From NCBI GenBank assembly GCA_958496175.1, contig OY292276.1, positions 10,992,001 to 11,056,000 of the forward strand: a DNA stretch of 64,000 nt, given 5' to 3'. This DNA is from Sisyra terminalis (lineage: Eukaryota; Arthropoda; Insecta; Neuroptera; Sisyridae). Made by a program: the position numbers and the translations under genes. This document shows positions 42,938-55,767 of this stretch, one piece after another; the first letter of the stretch is position 1; each line of letters opens with the position of its first letter. The notes beneath the pieces were generated by a model. It saw nothing but the letters and a program-made list of their open reading frames with translations. It had not been told where the DNA came from and ran no database searches.

Positions 42938-44087
42938 CTAGTAGTTGCCCGTTGCACTCGCAACTAAAGGTTCTATCTCAATAAAAATGTTTAATATGAG
43001 ATAATTTAGAGTTAATCAACAATCGAAATTTTAAATTTAATAATCAAAGTATTGTTAATATAAACAAAGTTTATCTAAAATTATATTAAGAAATAAAATA
43101 TAAGTGTTTTTTTTTATATCATTTTAATAACATTATATATAACGTCATTTCACTAAATTAGTATGAAAGTTTAATACTTATGTAGTACTTATACCAAATA
43201 GGCGATTTTAAGTTTCGGTTCGTTTTTCAACAATCAAACTTTTTAAAATCTATTTTAATTTATGGACCAATGGTTGTGATCTGGAGTAATTATATATTCG
43301 GCTGAAAAGCATTAAGGTAGAAATTTTTTGCCATATATTTCACTGTCAATTCAAATATAAAATCTTCCATACTAACTTATCTTCGGTATTTAGAACAATT
43401 TGAAAACCAATTATTGTTATTGAAAATAAATAAAATATTCGAATTTACTTCCACGCTTTCCACCTATGTCCAACAATTTTGTATGTACAACGTCCAAATG
43501 TGCGAAATCGAATAGCTTTTTAGTCATGTTAACTAACATAAAGAAGGTCATTATTTTTTTTCGTTTTACATTGTATTTTCAAATATAAGTGCACATTTGT
43601 GTCGATGAAATTTGAAAAGTGTTTTCCTTATACGATACAGATATATAATAAGAAAGGGTTTTTGAAAAATTCTTCTCTAAAAGAGTGAAAAACGGTAGCA
43701 AAGTTTGTAAGGGATAACGTTTAATAAACTATCGAAATTTCAAATTTAATAATCAATCAAAGTCCGTTAAAAGCGAAACTTTATTACTGCTTAATATAAA
43801 ACAAAGTTGATTTATTATTAGAAACAAAAACTTAGAGTCTGTTTAAAAATTTAAACTCTGATAAGTAGATAAATCTGAAAAGGTTAGTTAAGTTTATAAG
43901 TGAGCATTATGTTTTTTGGCTTTCACATATTGTAAACCTGAAAATCCTAAATACGTATTCACAAATAAAAGCATTAGTGAGTGAGTACCCCTACCAACGT
44001 TTTGAATGCGTAATTGGGGATAACAGAGCGCATGCGCATAGCCCATTCTGCACGGACGCACGGCAAGATAGCCAATTTATATATATA
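42938..44087 (-). mobile_element. Helitron-like element H2, copy 1
   Basis: On the minus strand it ends GTTGCGAGTGCAACGGGCAA then CTACTAG, followed by host T, the CTRR-T end of Helitrons. The 5' end near 44087 reads TATATATATAAATTGGCTAT, close to the TCTATATATATAAATTGG start of insect Helitrons. However, it is fused to the next copy's CTAG, so the initial TC is not visible. No Rep/helicase frame, hence non-autonomous. About 43000-43210 shares sequence with 48060-48250. Confidence 0.6.
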
Positions 44088-44366
44088 CTAGTAGTTGCCC
44101 GTCGCATTCGCAACTAAAGGTTCTATCTCAATAAAATGTTTAATGAGATAATGTAGAGTTTATCAACAATCGAAATTTTAAATTTAATAATCAAAGTATT
44201 GTTAATATAAAAAAAATTTTACCTAAATTATATTAAGAAATAAAATATAAGTGTTTTTTTAATACCATTTTAATAACAACTTTTTAAATAACGTCATTTC
44301 ACTAAATTAATATGAAAGTTTAATACTTATGTAGTACTTATACCAAATAGGCGATTTTAAATTTTG
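44088..44366 (-). mobile_element. Helitron-like element H2, copy 2 (3' part only)
   Basis: It starts at CTAG (44088) with AGTTGCCCGTCGCATTCGCA, then repeats the first 270 bp of copy 1 with few changes. It stops being similar after AATAGGCGATTTTAA. It is directly joined head to tail to copy 1, an arrangement common for Helitrons. LINE sequence begins soon after. Confidence 0.65.
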
Positions 44367-44396
44367 AACATGAAAAGCGTCTTTAAGGGGGAGGAT

Positions 44397-44800
44397 TTTA
44401 ATCTTAATTTGAAGATAAGATTCTTAAAGCGCATTGCTGTACGGTATGAAAGCCAAGACCTAGCAAAGAACCACGATTGATTAGATAGAGACTTCCGAAA
44501 TATGGGTCTACAGTTGAATTCTGAAAATAAGAGGTATGAACTATGAATACAATTTCAACCGACGCATTTTGGCAAAAAATTGGCAAGGAAAACGAAATTC
44601 GGAGAACCATACCGGTATACGAACTTCAATACTTTGGACATAAAATGTGCAATGACAAATATCAAATACTGCAAATTATAATACAAGGTAAAATTCAAGG
44701 ACAAAAGAGCATAGGATGTAAAAGGACTTCCTGGATAAAAAATATACGAGCATTTAAATCGACTTATTCCATTCCATATAGCTTCCTGTCTGGAAAAACT
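44397..44800 (+). pseudogene. LINE reverse-transcriptase C-terminal fragment
   Basis: Frame 44543-44893 includes LQYFGHKMCNDKYQILQIII then QGKIQGQKSIGCKRTSWIKN. This corresponds to the conserved LxYFGHVxRxxKYxLLxLIIxGKIxGxRxxGRRRxSWLKN tail of LINE ORF proteins. Upstream in other frames, ALLYGMKA (family ALLYGCESW) and LKIRGMNYEYNFNRRILAKN (family LKISWTDxVTNxEVLxRM) can be read. The fragment therefore covers the end of the RT/thumb region but is frameshifted. After about residue 75 of the open frame the similarity fades. Clade uncertain (RTE/CR1-like tail). Dead copy. Confidence 0.8.
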
Positions 44801-44893
44801 ATCTGGAAAAGATCTTCCACTTTTGAGCCTAATAGGCTCTTTGATTCCGTAACCATAGAAAGTTCTTCTGCCCTATTTTTTTCTCCACTTTAG

Positions 44894-47877
44894 CCTTGGA
44901 TTATATGGTAACTGCCAACTTTGAGGCTATTCATAAATTTAGCTAAACATTTTGGAGGATGAAGAATAATTATCTCTTTTCTTCCAAGCAGAGTGTTGGT
45001 CTCTGTTTCTGGTTCTGCCTTATTAAGGGGACAGAGGAAAGAGATTTAAAATTGCTCAAATTTAATAATTTTTTCGATATTTTTTAGTTAACTGATGGAA
45101 GATCTAATAATTAATTTCTCGTAACTCCAATGATCAAGGAATTCGAAGGATCCGATGGTATTTCCACGGGTTTAGAATTACTAATCGATTGACCTTTAAA
45201 GTCCAGGTTTCGTAACCTTACAGGAAACTCTTTAAATAAATGGAAAACTTTAGATTTTTACACCAGAAGATAGGTTTAAATTGTATGGAGAGTCGATCTA
45301 ACAATTTCAATCTCTAATTCAAACTTAATCATGAAATCCGCAGAAGTCACTATTGATTTTATGTTGTTACTCAAAAGAGTGGATAATTTTTGGGATTTTT
45401 TTTTGCAATTTTTCCAAAATTATAGAGTCGATTTAATGTTCTAGATTCATGGGGATTTTTTGCCCGATTAAATCCTAAATTTCAAGGTTTTTGTTACGGC
45501 ACCATCTATACAAAAGTATATATAAAAAATATATTTTCGACACTTCCATAGTAAATTTTTTTATGCAAAAGACCTTTCCCCAATTCTTAATAAAAATGAT
45601 GAAATTCAAGATTTTTTAAGCTTAAAAATCGTAAGTTTTGGATATCTTCAATATATTAGGTACACGTAAAGCCTTAAAAATAAATAGGTAAAATACCAGG
45701 AATATTTAATGCGATGCATATAGTACTTGGTCGATAGATTTTCAATAAAATATCATTTCTACGATTTCAATGTTTTCTCAATATCAGATTATAAAATATT
45801 TCTCAATTTCCTGATAAAATCGCTCGAGAAATTTCCTGTCTCAAGAAGTCTGTGAGGTCGAAATATCATATCTTCAGAAAGAAATTCTAAACGATTTACA
45901 AGAAATACAGATCAAAAGAGAAATGATTTTTTTTATATTTAATTAGTACAAATTTTAAGGCCACAATTAAAAAGCCTATTATCAATAAATTTTATTCATT
46001 ACAAGAGATGTAATATGTTAATTAATGGATAGGTTTATAATTGCTTTTCGAGCCTATGCTTATGAAGTATCATACAATCCATAGATGTATGTATTATACA
46101 AGACAAATTAGCATTTGTAGGTTCAATTAACAATATTTAAACATTAACCCATATGAATTTTAAATTCAAATTTCAATGCGGCAACAATATGTAGGTATGT
46201 TATTCATTGTATAACGGAATCGTGTGCGATATACCTATAAGAACTAAACGAAATGAAAATCGGTGGCCGATTATACTTTACTACAATGGACTTAAGAAGA
46301 TAATATGTACTACAGAATTTAAATAATTCAGTGGCAATATGTGTGTTGGAATTCCTCATCATACAATAAGCCATGGACGTGAGATCCATTATTAATTACA
46401 AATTTATGAGGCATTAACATATAAAATACGCATTAGACATTCGACCAAACCAACCACCGCTTTAAATGGTACATCCAAATCCCATTTAATGTACCACTCA
46501 TAAATATGCATGCGAGCATTAACTTGTGAAAACTGACCCACTTATCGATGCAATAATAAATAATATTTTCCCGGTATGGAAACATGAGGTTGTGTTTCGT
46601 CAAGTCTGCCGAAAAACAGTAGAAATTCCGATGCATTCTCTAATAGTTATTAATTATGTAAATTAGTTCTTGAGAAAAATTCTGAACATGCGAACAAAGT
46701 TAGACGAAAATCACATGAAATTCCACATAAAAACCATTTTTTTTTCAACGGTGAAATCATCGCACGCAAAAGAGGGATTTAGGAGATTTTAATTTGGAAA
46801 GATGTTTTCATGAAGATAAAAGATTTCCCACAGGTAACTTGTAATTTTTTTTATAAATTTCTTCTTTAATTTTTAAGTAACAACCTTTATAACCACAACA
46901 AATCAACCAGATGAAATTTCTCTAACGCTTCAAAATAACCAAGGACCTATACAAACGTATAAAAGTGGGCAAAAAAAAATTGTTAAATTCTGTTAAACAC
47001 TGTCGGGAAGTTACACTATTTCCGGTGAACATGGGCTATATTAAATTTTCAAAAAAGTTAGGGATCCATAGTAAAACTCCAATAATGTGTGAAAAATTAC
47101 CAAAAAACTTTCTTACATTGCGTGCGCTGGTGATTTAACTAAAGAGCGGAACAACCGAATTTAATGAAACTTTACATTAAGATACTACACATTTATCCAC
47201 ACACGTTAGGCTACTTATCATTCCTTAAAAATAATAAGGGAATGTAAAAACTGAGGGATGAAAAAAAAATTTTTACTTTAGATAGGCGAGTTATATATCA
47301 TTGGAAAGGTATTTAAAAATTAAAAAATGATCTGTACTAATATTTTTAGTTGAACGAATAAAAAGCACAGTAATTTAATTTAAAGTACAAAAAATTGTTT
47401 TTTTGAAATATACATGTTTTTATACATAATAAACAATTTTATGTATTACATGTTCAATGTTCATAGTGCATTCGCTTACGTATCTGATTGTCTTATGCTC
47501 ATAATAAAAGAGACGTGGGTTTAAATCTTACAGTAAACTTTTTGTTTTTTACAAAATTGTTGAAAATAGATCCTTAGGGTTGCTCAATAAGGAAATATTA
47601 ACAAAAAAAAGTAACAGAAGTAGTAAAAAAAATAATTATAATAATAAAGCTTAAAGTAAATACGTTTTTAAAACCGTGCATACATAAAATCCTGTATTTA
47701 TATACCTCCTCTGCCAGACAAAATTTCAATATTCGATGTATTCCTTATACGAAGTAGACATCTGATAATATTTTTTTTTTAAAATTCCTACCCTAAAGGA
47801 TTAAAAGGGGTGACTTAGTTTGTATGAGGAAATGTAAAGTAAATCAACAATCGAAATTTTGAATTTAATAAGTGTAA
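44894..47877. other. Unassigned stretch
   Basis: About 3 kb without a gene or clear element. A weak tRNA B-box-like GGGTTTAAATCTTACA at about 47517 is not supported by an A box. A short segment before 47877 (AAATCAACAATCGAAATTTT) is shared with the Helitron copies. Moderately GC-rich unique sequence near 46430-46630. Confidence 0.4.
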
Positions 47878-48292
47878 TCTATACTATAAATAAAATTGGA
47901 GCGTCTGTTTGTAATATTGAAATAACCGCTTTTTACTACATGCATATATGAGTATATATGGTACATATACCAAAATAGGCTGGACCGATTTTGACAGAAC
48001 TTTTATTGGCAGGTAGCTGATGTAAAGAGTAACTAAGGCTACTTTTATTTTAGATATAAAAAATATTTTATTTTAGCAAAATTAAGTATTGTTGCAATTG
48101 AGCAATCAACAATCGAAATTTTGAATTTAATAAGTGGAATTAATAAATAAATAACTAATTAATAATAAGTTTCTGTTTTTGGTATATCATTTTAATAACA
48201 GCATTTTAAATAAATGTGCGTTCACTTAATTAGTATGAAAGTTTATGTAGTAGGTACTTATACCACTTCGGCGAAATTCAATATATCATCAT

Positions 48293-48293
<1 letters not shown>

Positions 48294-48332
<39 letters not shown>

Positions 48333-48333
48333 T
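48294..48333. repeat. (TA)n microsatellite
   Basis: About 19 TA units within the Helitron. Similar tracts lie at about 48425-48463, 48595-48633 and 48656-48687. Confidence 0.95.
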
Positions 48334-48423
48334 AATATATATACTATATATATATATACTATATATATACTATATACTATATACATACTTATACCACTTC
48401 GGCGAAATTCAATATAACATCAT

Positions 48424-48424
<1 letters not shown>

Positions 48425-48463
<39 letters not shown>
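48425..48463. repeat. (TA)n microsatellite
   Basis: About 19 TA units in the spacer of the inverted duplication. Confidence 0.95.
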
Positions 48464-48465
<2 letters not shown>

Positions 48466-48591
48466 ATGATGATATATTGAATTTCGCCGAAGTGGTATAA
48501 GTACCTACTACATAAACTTTCATACTAATTAAGTGAACGCACATTTATTTAAAATGCTGTTATTAAAATGATATACCAAAAACAGAAGCTG

Positions 48592-48594
<3 letters not shown>

Positions 48595-48638
<44 letters not shown>

Positions 48639-48652
48639 ATAATTATAGTTAT

Positions 48653-48687
<35 letters not shown>
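48595..48687. repeat. Two (TA)n tracts separated by a TTATTATAATTATAG stretch
   Basis: Tracts at about 48595-48633 and 48656-48687. Confidence 0.93.
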
Positions 48688-48688
<1 letters not shown>

Positions 48689-49636
48689 TTATACCAATTT
48701 CGGAGAAATTCGGCGAACTGAAAGAAAATGGTTTAATTATATAGTTGAAATTCAGATATTTTAATAATAAGTGCATAGATACACAATGGTTATACTTGAT
48801 TATTGAGGAACTGGGTTTCGTGTAACTGTACAAATTTTAATTTCGCGGTAGTTTTGTACATAGCAGTAGTGTAATAGTTTTGAGAAAAAGGTTCATTCGG
48901 GAGTCAAGCCAATGAAATGGGATTTCTACTAATATTCTAAATCTAGACCCTTTGCTTGTGTTATTTTGACGTGAGTGTTTTGGTAACTTTTTACTGTTTT
49001 AAGTCATAATTAAGACCGACTTTATTGAACTTGACGATATTTTTTTATGTATAGATACTGATTAATTTATGGATTATTTGGTTCACGGTAGATATACGCA
49101 ATTGAACATACTCTTTTTAGGTATTTATAAATATTTTTTGAAGTTTAATTGATGATTATATACAACTATTTTATTCTAAGCAACAGTATATTAAATGTGT
49201 CTTTTTAAAGTCGACAAAATAGTGTTTTTAAGTATGATTATATTTTTCGTAAAACAAATAAGAAAAATGTTCATATACCACTACAAATAGCAAATCTAAA
49301 AATAAAATATAATCTACACCTACGTTACGCAGATGAAGTCGCGGGGATCAGCTAGTAGTCTATATATTGAAACCAAAACATAAACAAATCATTGAGATAA
49401 TTTACACATTTTTTTTACATTTTCAAACCATATCATAGAACCGTAAGAGTATTTGAAAAAATTAACCTTTCTTTTGTTTGTATACAATAAACATGAACCA
49501 GAAAAGCTAATTGGATGGTGTAGAAAAAAGGATTCATCCTTGATGATTATAAAGGAAACTGGAAGGTACCAATATAATAGGAAGAAGACAAATGGAAATC
49601 TTAAACTTATTTAAACAGGGGGAGTGGATTACTCCG

Positions 49637-50407
49637 ATTTAAGAAGGTATTCTACTCTAGAAATTTGAAAAAATCAAAAAATTTTTTTTTCATAATCCGA
49701 TAGTTTAGATATTCAAAAATATCCTCCTTAAAGGATTTTTCAAAATTCAAATTATTTCCGAAGTTATAGCGGTTTTGTATGAAGCTGGGATGGCTGATTA
49801 AGAGAATGTAAGTAATACATACTATTCTATCAATTACGCTGCCTGAAACTTAACGTAAAACTTTAAAGGCGTTTTTCTCGAAACTGTCTTTTTCAAAACG
49901 ATACCCACGATTTCTCAGGTTCTACTCAACCGATTTACCTGAAATTTTTACAGAGTCTTCTTTATAGACTTGTCTATGTCTGGAACTATCCCCATCCCCA
50001 AATTTTGATTTGTACTATTTTTAAAAAAATCGAAACAGTCAAAAAAAGTGGTACAAAAATTGTTTTTTTTTTCAGGCAGTCGCCATTTCGTGAAAATTTT
50101 TTTTTCATACTTTTCCGTAGTTCCAGACATTGCGACATTATTCTAGATTAATAATCTTTTTTTTTTTTTGGGGGTCAGATTACTAGGAGGGTTGAAATCG
50201 TGGGTATGGTCACGTGCCAATTTTTTGAGACCACCCACTTCATCAGCTGCTTATTTTTGAAATTTTTAACTTTTTTTCTGTATTCTTGAAATGTTAATAA
50301 ATAACTGATAAAAAATGGATTGTAAAAATATTAATTGACTATTTTTTATGACACTTCAAAAATTACCTGATATTCATGCCTCTAGATTAGAATACTCTCT
50401 TAAAGAA
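49637..50407. mobile_element. Foldback element with AAGTATTCTA...TCTAGA ends
   Basis: TTTAAGAAGGTATTCTACTC at the left is mirrored on the right; read inward, TTTAAGAGAGTATTCTAATC. Deeper inverted pairs are GATACCCACGATTTC with GAAATCGTGGGTAT (49901 and 50186) and GTCTGGAACTA with TAGTTCCAGAC (49978 and 50119). The element is a partly eroded foldback of about 770 bp. No coding capacity. Target duplication not determined. Confidence 0.65.
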
Positions 50408-51822
50408 TCTGACCAGGGATAGACGATGCTGAAGGAAGAAATTAATTCAAAATTCTTATTATATTTACAAAATGGGAAATAGTTGAATTCAAAAGGGGAA
50501 AATGGAACATAAATTTGGTAAAACTAAAAATTTCTGAATTTTTATTTAGTTTTAAGAGTCAAAGTGCTAACTATTTAAAATTGTATACACTTTCTTCGTA
50601 CTAGGTGTCGAATAAATCGTACCCACACCTACTGATAAGCAATAAATTTTGTGTGTACTTTAAAGATTACATAAAAAATATTTTTTCTGCAATATTTAAA
50701 ACTGAAATTATTTTCGTTAAATAATACAAGAGTCGAACCCAAGAAAAATACCTTCCAGCCACTTTTACATAATCAAATTGGCGAAGCCGTTTCCAAACGC
50801 TTGCCACTCAATAAAATAAACAGATTACCATTGGCATGTGAAAAAAATTATGCAAATTCTCCAACAAAATCATCATAACACAATTTATTTTTATGATTAA
50901 AAAATTTCCAAGATTCAAAACCCATTCCATTCTAAACAAAAGCACATAAAACTCAATAATTTCCTCTTAATTCGCAATTATAATTATTATTGTTTTATGG
51001 CTCTAAGATGAGTCCCCTTTAAGTTTTCTATGTGTTTCAATTCTCATTAGCACAATTTGATTTTGCTAACGATAATAAAATAGCGTTTTAAAGACTGAAT
51101 TCAAAAAAAAAAAAAAAAAATAATGCTCATTGTTCTAAAATTCTAAATCGCCACGCAGCGTGCAAATCAAGTGTTATAATCTAAAGCATTATTATGTGTA
51201 ATGCTTGAAAAATTTTCTGATTTTTTTTTTCCATTACAAAATTACTTAATCAAAGAATTTGTTAAACTGCTAATTTGCAGTGTTTAATATTTAAACACTT
51301 TGCCGTTTGCACTACTTTCCTTAATCATTTCCTTTTGGCTTTTCAATCGTAACGAATGCAAAATCATTTCAAAAAGTAGGGAATTATTTTTTTTTATATT
51401 AAGACTCTATACTAATTGCAGGAAGTTGCTATTAAAATCATTTTAAAATAGAATATAAAATGGAATTATGTAAAAGATATTATAATAATTTTGGTGATTA
51501 TTTAATTTATTAAAATTATTGTTTAACAATGAATGATTAATTTTGGCAATTTTATAATTATGTCGATTTAATGATACGATTATCATTATACTTTCTGTTT
51601 CAATTGCATGCGTTTTATGTTTAAATGTCGCTATTATATGATATAATATTAAAATTAGTTCAATGCTTTGAGTTGAATGTACTGAAAATAGCTTAGTAGC
51701 GATAACAAAATGAACAATTTAAAGAATTTTTTAAGGGCATATAAAAATGTCTTGGATTTTTTTTCTATTTCATATTCCTCGACCAACGTCACTTATGAAG
51801 CTATATGGAATATAGCTTTATT
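50408..51822. other. Unassigned AT-rich stretch
   Basis: Nothing recognised. Poly-A at about 51104-51120. Confidence 0.5.
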
Positions 51823-52475
51823 TCTTTATTTTGGAATTTTCTAACTAACGAACAAATAAATATATAGAAATGAACAATATAAATTCTTGAAGGGAATTTA
51901 ATGCTCTACAAAAAAGGTCTCTTAATGTTTTTAAATAAAATCACTCTTTTAAAATTGGTTCAACAATGAACAAAAACAATAATTTAATTTTTCCTTCAAC
52001 TTTAATTGTAAATAACTTTTGAAAAAGTGATTTTATGTAAAAACATTAAGACACCTTTTTTGTAGAGCATTAAATTCCCTTCAAGAATCTATATTGTTCA
52101 TTTCTATATATTTATTTGTTCGTTAGTTAGAAAATTCCAAAATAAAGAAGATAAATCTAAAAATTATATCAATGTTTATAGCTTGATTATTCGGGAACGG
52201 CGTGGTGTCTGGTAAAAATTTTCAAAAAGACGTTGTTTGTAGGGAATTTAATTTTGTATAAATATATGTGTAGATTATTTTTTTTACTTTGATAGTTTGA
52301 CAGCATTGGCGCAAAAATGAAAGCACAAATAAAAAATCGAAATTAAAGATGATAGACCTCTTAATATTAATATTAATGGCTCAAACCTTCCCGATATTTT
52401 TTTTTTGTTTCCTTGAACAATATTTTCGATATACTTTTCAAAAAAGAAATAGTCGATTTTTTTGGTCCAGTCTAA
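51823..52475. mobile_element. Family B element, copy 4, left-truncated
   Basis: Begins inside the left arm (TTTCTTTATTTTGGAATTTT), continues through the loop and the entire right arm. Read inward from the right end, it starts TAGACTGGACCAAAAAAATC. About 300 bp of the left arm including the terminus are missing. It lies only 95 bp from family A copy 3. Confidence 0.88.
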
Positions 52476-52569
52476 TATACATATTATAATCCCTCCATTT
52501 ATATTCAGGAATAAATCAAGAAGCATAGTACTTTACTATCTCTGAACCAAAGTGACGTAACATATAATG

Positions 52570-53626
52570 TAAGGTGTCCGTTATTTCCCAAATTGATTTT
52601 TTTACAGCGATCGCCCCCTGAATTTTTAGTTTAAGATCCAAAAAAAAAATTATCCAATACAATTAAGCTCTTAATTTCTTGATTAAACCGTGCCGGAATC
52701 ATGTTACTTTTACCATTTAAATAACATGGGATTATTTGACTTTTTACTTTTATTTTTTTCTTATCAGAAACAAATGGATCAAAAGATTTAAGATCAAATT
52801 ATTCTGACGTAAAATTAAACGCTCTACAAAAAAGGTGTCTAATGAATTTTCGATTAAATCACTCCATTAAAAGTTATTCAACATTTAACTTGAATTAATT
52901 TGTTTAATTTGTATTTTGTAATTTATTCAACATTTAATTTGTTGACTACAAGTTCTAAGAAATTTATCATAGATGGCGTCAGGTGAAATGGTAAAAAATC
53001 GAATTTTAATTGAACTTTTGTCGATAGTCTCATTAATTAGTATGAAATTCACTTTATAGGTACAAAATATTGATTAAAGTACGAAAATTTATCCTGGATA
53101 AATTGAATTTCACGACTATAGCAAATTGGGATCTTATGTCACCGGTTTTAATTGACAAAAAATGACTTTTTTTGTTTAATTTTCACTTCAAGCCATAAAA
53201 TTAACACAAATAATCACTGGCGCTCTAACGATAATAATTTTTATCTTCTCTCTAATGATTTTATAGTTAAAAAAAGAAAAAATGAGCAAAAAGTTGAAAA
53301 TATTGCAAGAATTATATTAGGCACAAGTGAAATGTGGAATAGCTTTTAATGGAGTGATTTAATCAAAAATTCATAAGAGATCTTTTTTGTAGAGCCTTAA
53401 ATTTTACGTCAGAATAATTTGACCTTAAATCTTTTCATACATTTGTTTCTGAGGAAAAAAAAATAAAAGTAAAAAGTCAAATAATCCCATGTTATTTAAA
53501 TGGTAAAAGTAACATGATTCCGGCACGGTTTAATCAAGAAATTAAGAGCTTAATTTTATTGGATAATTTTTTTTATATCTTGCGATCGCTGTAAAAAAAT
53601 CAATTTGGGAAATAACGGACACCCTA
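52570..53626. mobile_element. Family A foldback element, copy 3
   Basis: Left end TAAGGTGTCCGTTATTTCCC; read inward from the right, TAGGGTGTCCGTTATTTCCC. Flanks ATATAATG (52562-52569) and ATATAATC (53627-53634) match at 7 of 8 positions. The right arm has a deletion of about 20 bp (TATATCTTGCGATCGCTG), removing the AAAATTCAGGGGG part. The frame 53152-53349 within it is non-coding repeat sequence. Confidence 0.92.
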
Positions 53627-53634
53627 ATATAATC

Positions 53635-55079
53635 GTAGATAGTATAGCATTTATTCTATATACTATTCCATTTGATGGTAGATGAAAAAAACAAGAAAGT
53701 AAATCTTATAAATATTTGGGCCCAGTCTAATAGTGATGCCATTTTTTTTAAATTGTATAAATTTCTCACATTTTTATTGTTTCATTTGCAATTCTTTGGC
53801 ATAACGATTGGAGAAAATAAATGGTTCTAGTGCCACACCTTTCATAACATTTCAACTTTGAAATCCATTGGAATCTCTTACATATTATGTTTAAGAGAAA
53901 ACCCGATTAAATAATAGACAAACAACAAAGATAAATCTACTAAACGAACCTGTAGCAAAACCCGTTACTTTCGATAAACCAAAATCACGATTATACTGCA
54001 ACAAATAGCAAGAGCGTGGAATTTTCAAACCTGCAGGCCATTCGAATATGTATATAAGTATATCTATATATTTCAACCTTCTTGGCATCTTTAACCTTTG
54101 CGCCATGCCATACCATTCCATCCGAAGGTATTTGGACGTAAACGTTTAATTACTCGAAGAACATTCAAAGTTTCATTCATGAGGAAAAGCACGCGGCCTC
54201 ATGTGCGTATAATTGCATTGATAACATTATTTATCAACATCCGGTCATGTTCTCGTTAAACCGGCTTGCTTTCCAACATGGCTCATGGTAATGATAATAC
54301 ATAAATATATATATATAAAGAGTGAAGCTTTGCAATGAGCCTCGATCACGACGACGGTCATTGTACCATTGCATAAGCTATTTTCTCCTAACGAGACCAA
54401 TTTGTGTTGGGTCTAACAAGAGTTTATAAATAAAATCATTATGGACAGCATTGCTTCATGTAATATTTATGTATGTACGGCATTCTATTACAAGCAAAAC
54501 GAGGATAGTATCAATCAAAGCCAAAAAAAAGGAGATAGAAGTCAATGCAAGAGGCGACAATCATTCATAAATTAAGCTTCTTTTCATTCATACAACAGGA
54601 ACTTAATTGTTAACACTTATGCATCGTAACCGACTTACAATCCAAGGTTTATAAAATACACAGGTGGCCTCATGGTGGCTAAGTGACATATCCAGAAGAA
54701 ATTCGTACATATCTTCAGACTGATTCAAATTTCAAAATTCTTCGTATGACGTCTTTTTTTTTCTAATGGAGCAACCTGTGTAATTTACAAACCTTGCTTA
54801 CAATCAGCATTCATTTTTGTACCATAAACATCCAATTTTCGGTAAAGAAATCCATTGACTGTCGACCCTAGCAAGGGTGTAAGGGGCCACAGGCCACTAA
54901 AATAATTTTTCCCGAATTTTTCAAAATAAAACTTAGAATATTTCGAATAAATATTCTGAACTACAAATAGTTCTTTGATTAAACCGAAGAAAAAAGGAAC
55001 TGAAAAGCGATAAATCGAATGTTGGAATTTAAATATAAGCCACTTCCGAGACAATGACACGTGTTTTAAGTTGTAAATA
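53635..55079. other. Unassigned stretch with unique, less AT-rich parts
   Basis: About 53930-54430 is comparatively GC-rich and non-repetitive (for example GCACGCGGCCTCATGTGCGT and GATCACGACGACGGTCATTG), with TATATATATATAAAG at about 54307. This is the part of the window most likely to hold conserved non-repeat DNA. The minus frames 53891-54121 and 54785-55093 have no domain I recognise, and no splice structure can be proposed. Confidence 0.35.
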
Positions 55080-55356
55080 CAGTCTAAGCTCACTATTAAA
55101 AACCGGAGGGTGCCGGATTATTGGAATGTTCGGATTACTAGATTATAGTGAAAAAGTCATAGACAATGAATAAAATAAAGCATTTCATAGAAGGAATAAA
55201 TTTATGCTCAGGTATAAAGGGAGCGAGAGAGGCGTGGGCGGAGGGTTCCGGATTAGTGAGATTAAAAGACAATTTGAATTTTTAAATATAAATGGGACCA
55301 ACTTCAATGTATACTTTGTCCAATAAAAGAAGACTTGTGAAAAATGGATTATACTG
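55080..55356. mobile_element. Pogo/Tigger-like MITE
   Basis: Left end CAGTCTAAGCTCACTATTAA preceded by TA. The subterminal CCGGATTATTGGAATGTTCG pattern is common in pogo-type elements. The right end GGATTATACTG is the complement of CAGTATAATCC. The right flank is TG instead of TA, so the duplication is damaged on that side. No coding capacity. Confidence 0.5.
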
Positions 55357-55564
55357 TGGAAAATGCCTGCTAGTTATATATATAAAAATAGATACGTGTG
55401 AACTAAGATTGCCCTTGTTTTTCGTCGATTTAATTTAAAAAATTGTTTAAAAATCAAAATAAGGTCCGATGTTCCCGAAAAAAATTCTAGACGGGCGGCA
55501 TATTATACTTCAAATTACTTAAGACTTTCACCATAAATTTTAAATTGTGGTGGCTAAAATAATC

Positions 55565-55745
55565 GTAAGGTGTATGATCGAAAATCAGTGGAACAACCAT
55601 GAAGAAAACATAAATAAAATGTTTTCACTAACAGCCAATCACAGTTGAATGATTGATAATCAATGGAAGAACTTTGAAGAACACAAATATAGGGTATTCC
55701 CACCTTCCACCAATCACAGCTGGATGATCGAAATTCAATGGTTGG
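55565..55745 (+). repeat. Repeat F, copy 2 (about two tandem units)
   Basis: GATCGAAAATCAGTGGAACA...CAGCCAATCACAGTTGAATG, then GATAATCAATGGAAGAACTT...CACCAATCACAGCTGGATGA. The unit length is about 80-90 bp. Same repeat as at 16715 and 56610. Confidence 0.7.
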
Positions 55746-55767
55746 TAAGACTACGATGTTTTCGGGT

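Larger units (their letters stand above)
48170..48591. repeat. Near-perfect inverted duplication around TA microsatellites
   Basis: The left arm (about 48170-48293) and right arm (about 48464-48591) read as exact reverse complements over about 120 bp by eye. They contain CGTTCACTTAATTAGTATGA and CCACTTCGGCGAAATTCAAT. The spacer holds two (TA)n tracts and an extra partial copy of the arm (48387-48425). Since all other arms in this window are diverged, this duplication is young or an assembly artefact. Confidence 0.9.
47878..49355 (+). mobile_element. Helitron-like element H1, complete, non-autonomous
   Basis: Starts TCTATACTATAAATAAAATT directly after A and ends AAGTCGCGGGGATCAGCTAG directly before T. 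It thus sits in an A-T dinucleotide with the TC...CTAG ends required of Helitrons. The 5' region carries GGCTGGACCGATTTTGACAG, found near the start of many insect Helitrons. No Rep/helicase coding. Inside are TA-microsatellites and a near-perfect inverted duplication (48170-48591). The 3' half recurs on the minus strand at 63543-63912. Confidence 0.8.

Noticed and set aside
48214..48833. Open frames 48214-48417 and 48549-48833 rich in alternating Y and I
   Set aside because: Translations of TA microsatellites inside the Helitron.
54300..54325. TATATATATATAAAG as a core promoter
   Set aside because: TA-rich tracts are frequent here, and no convincing transcript start or downstream frame supports it.
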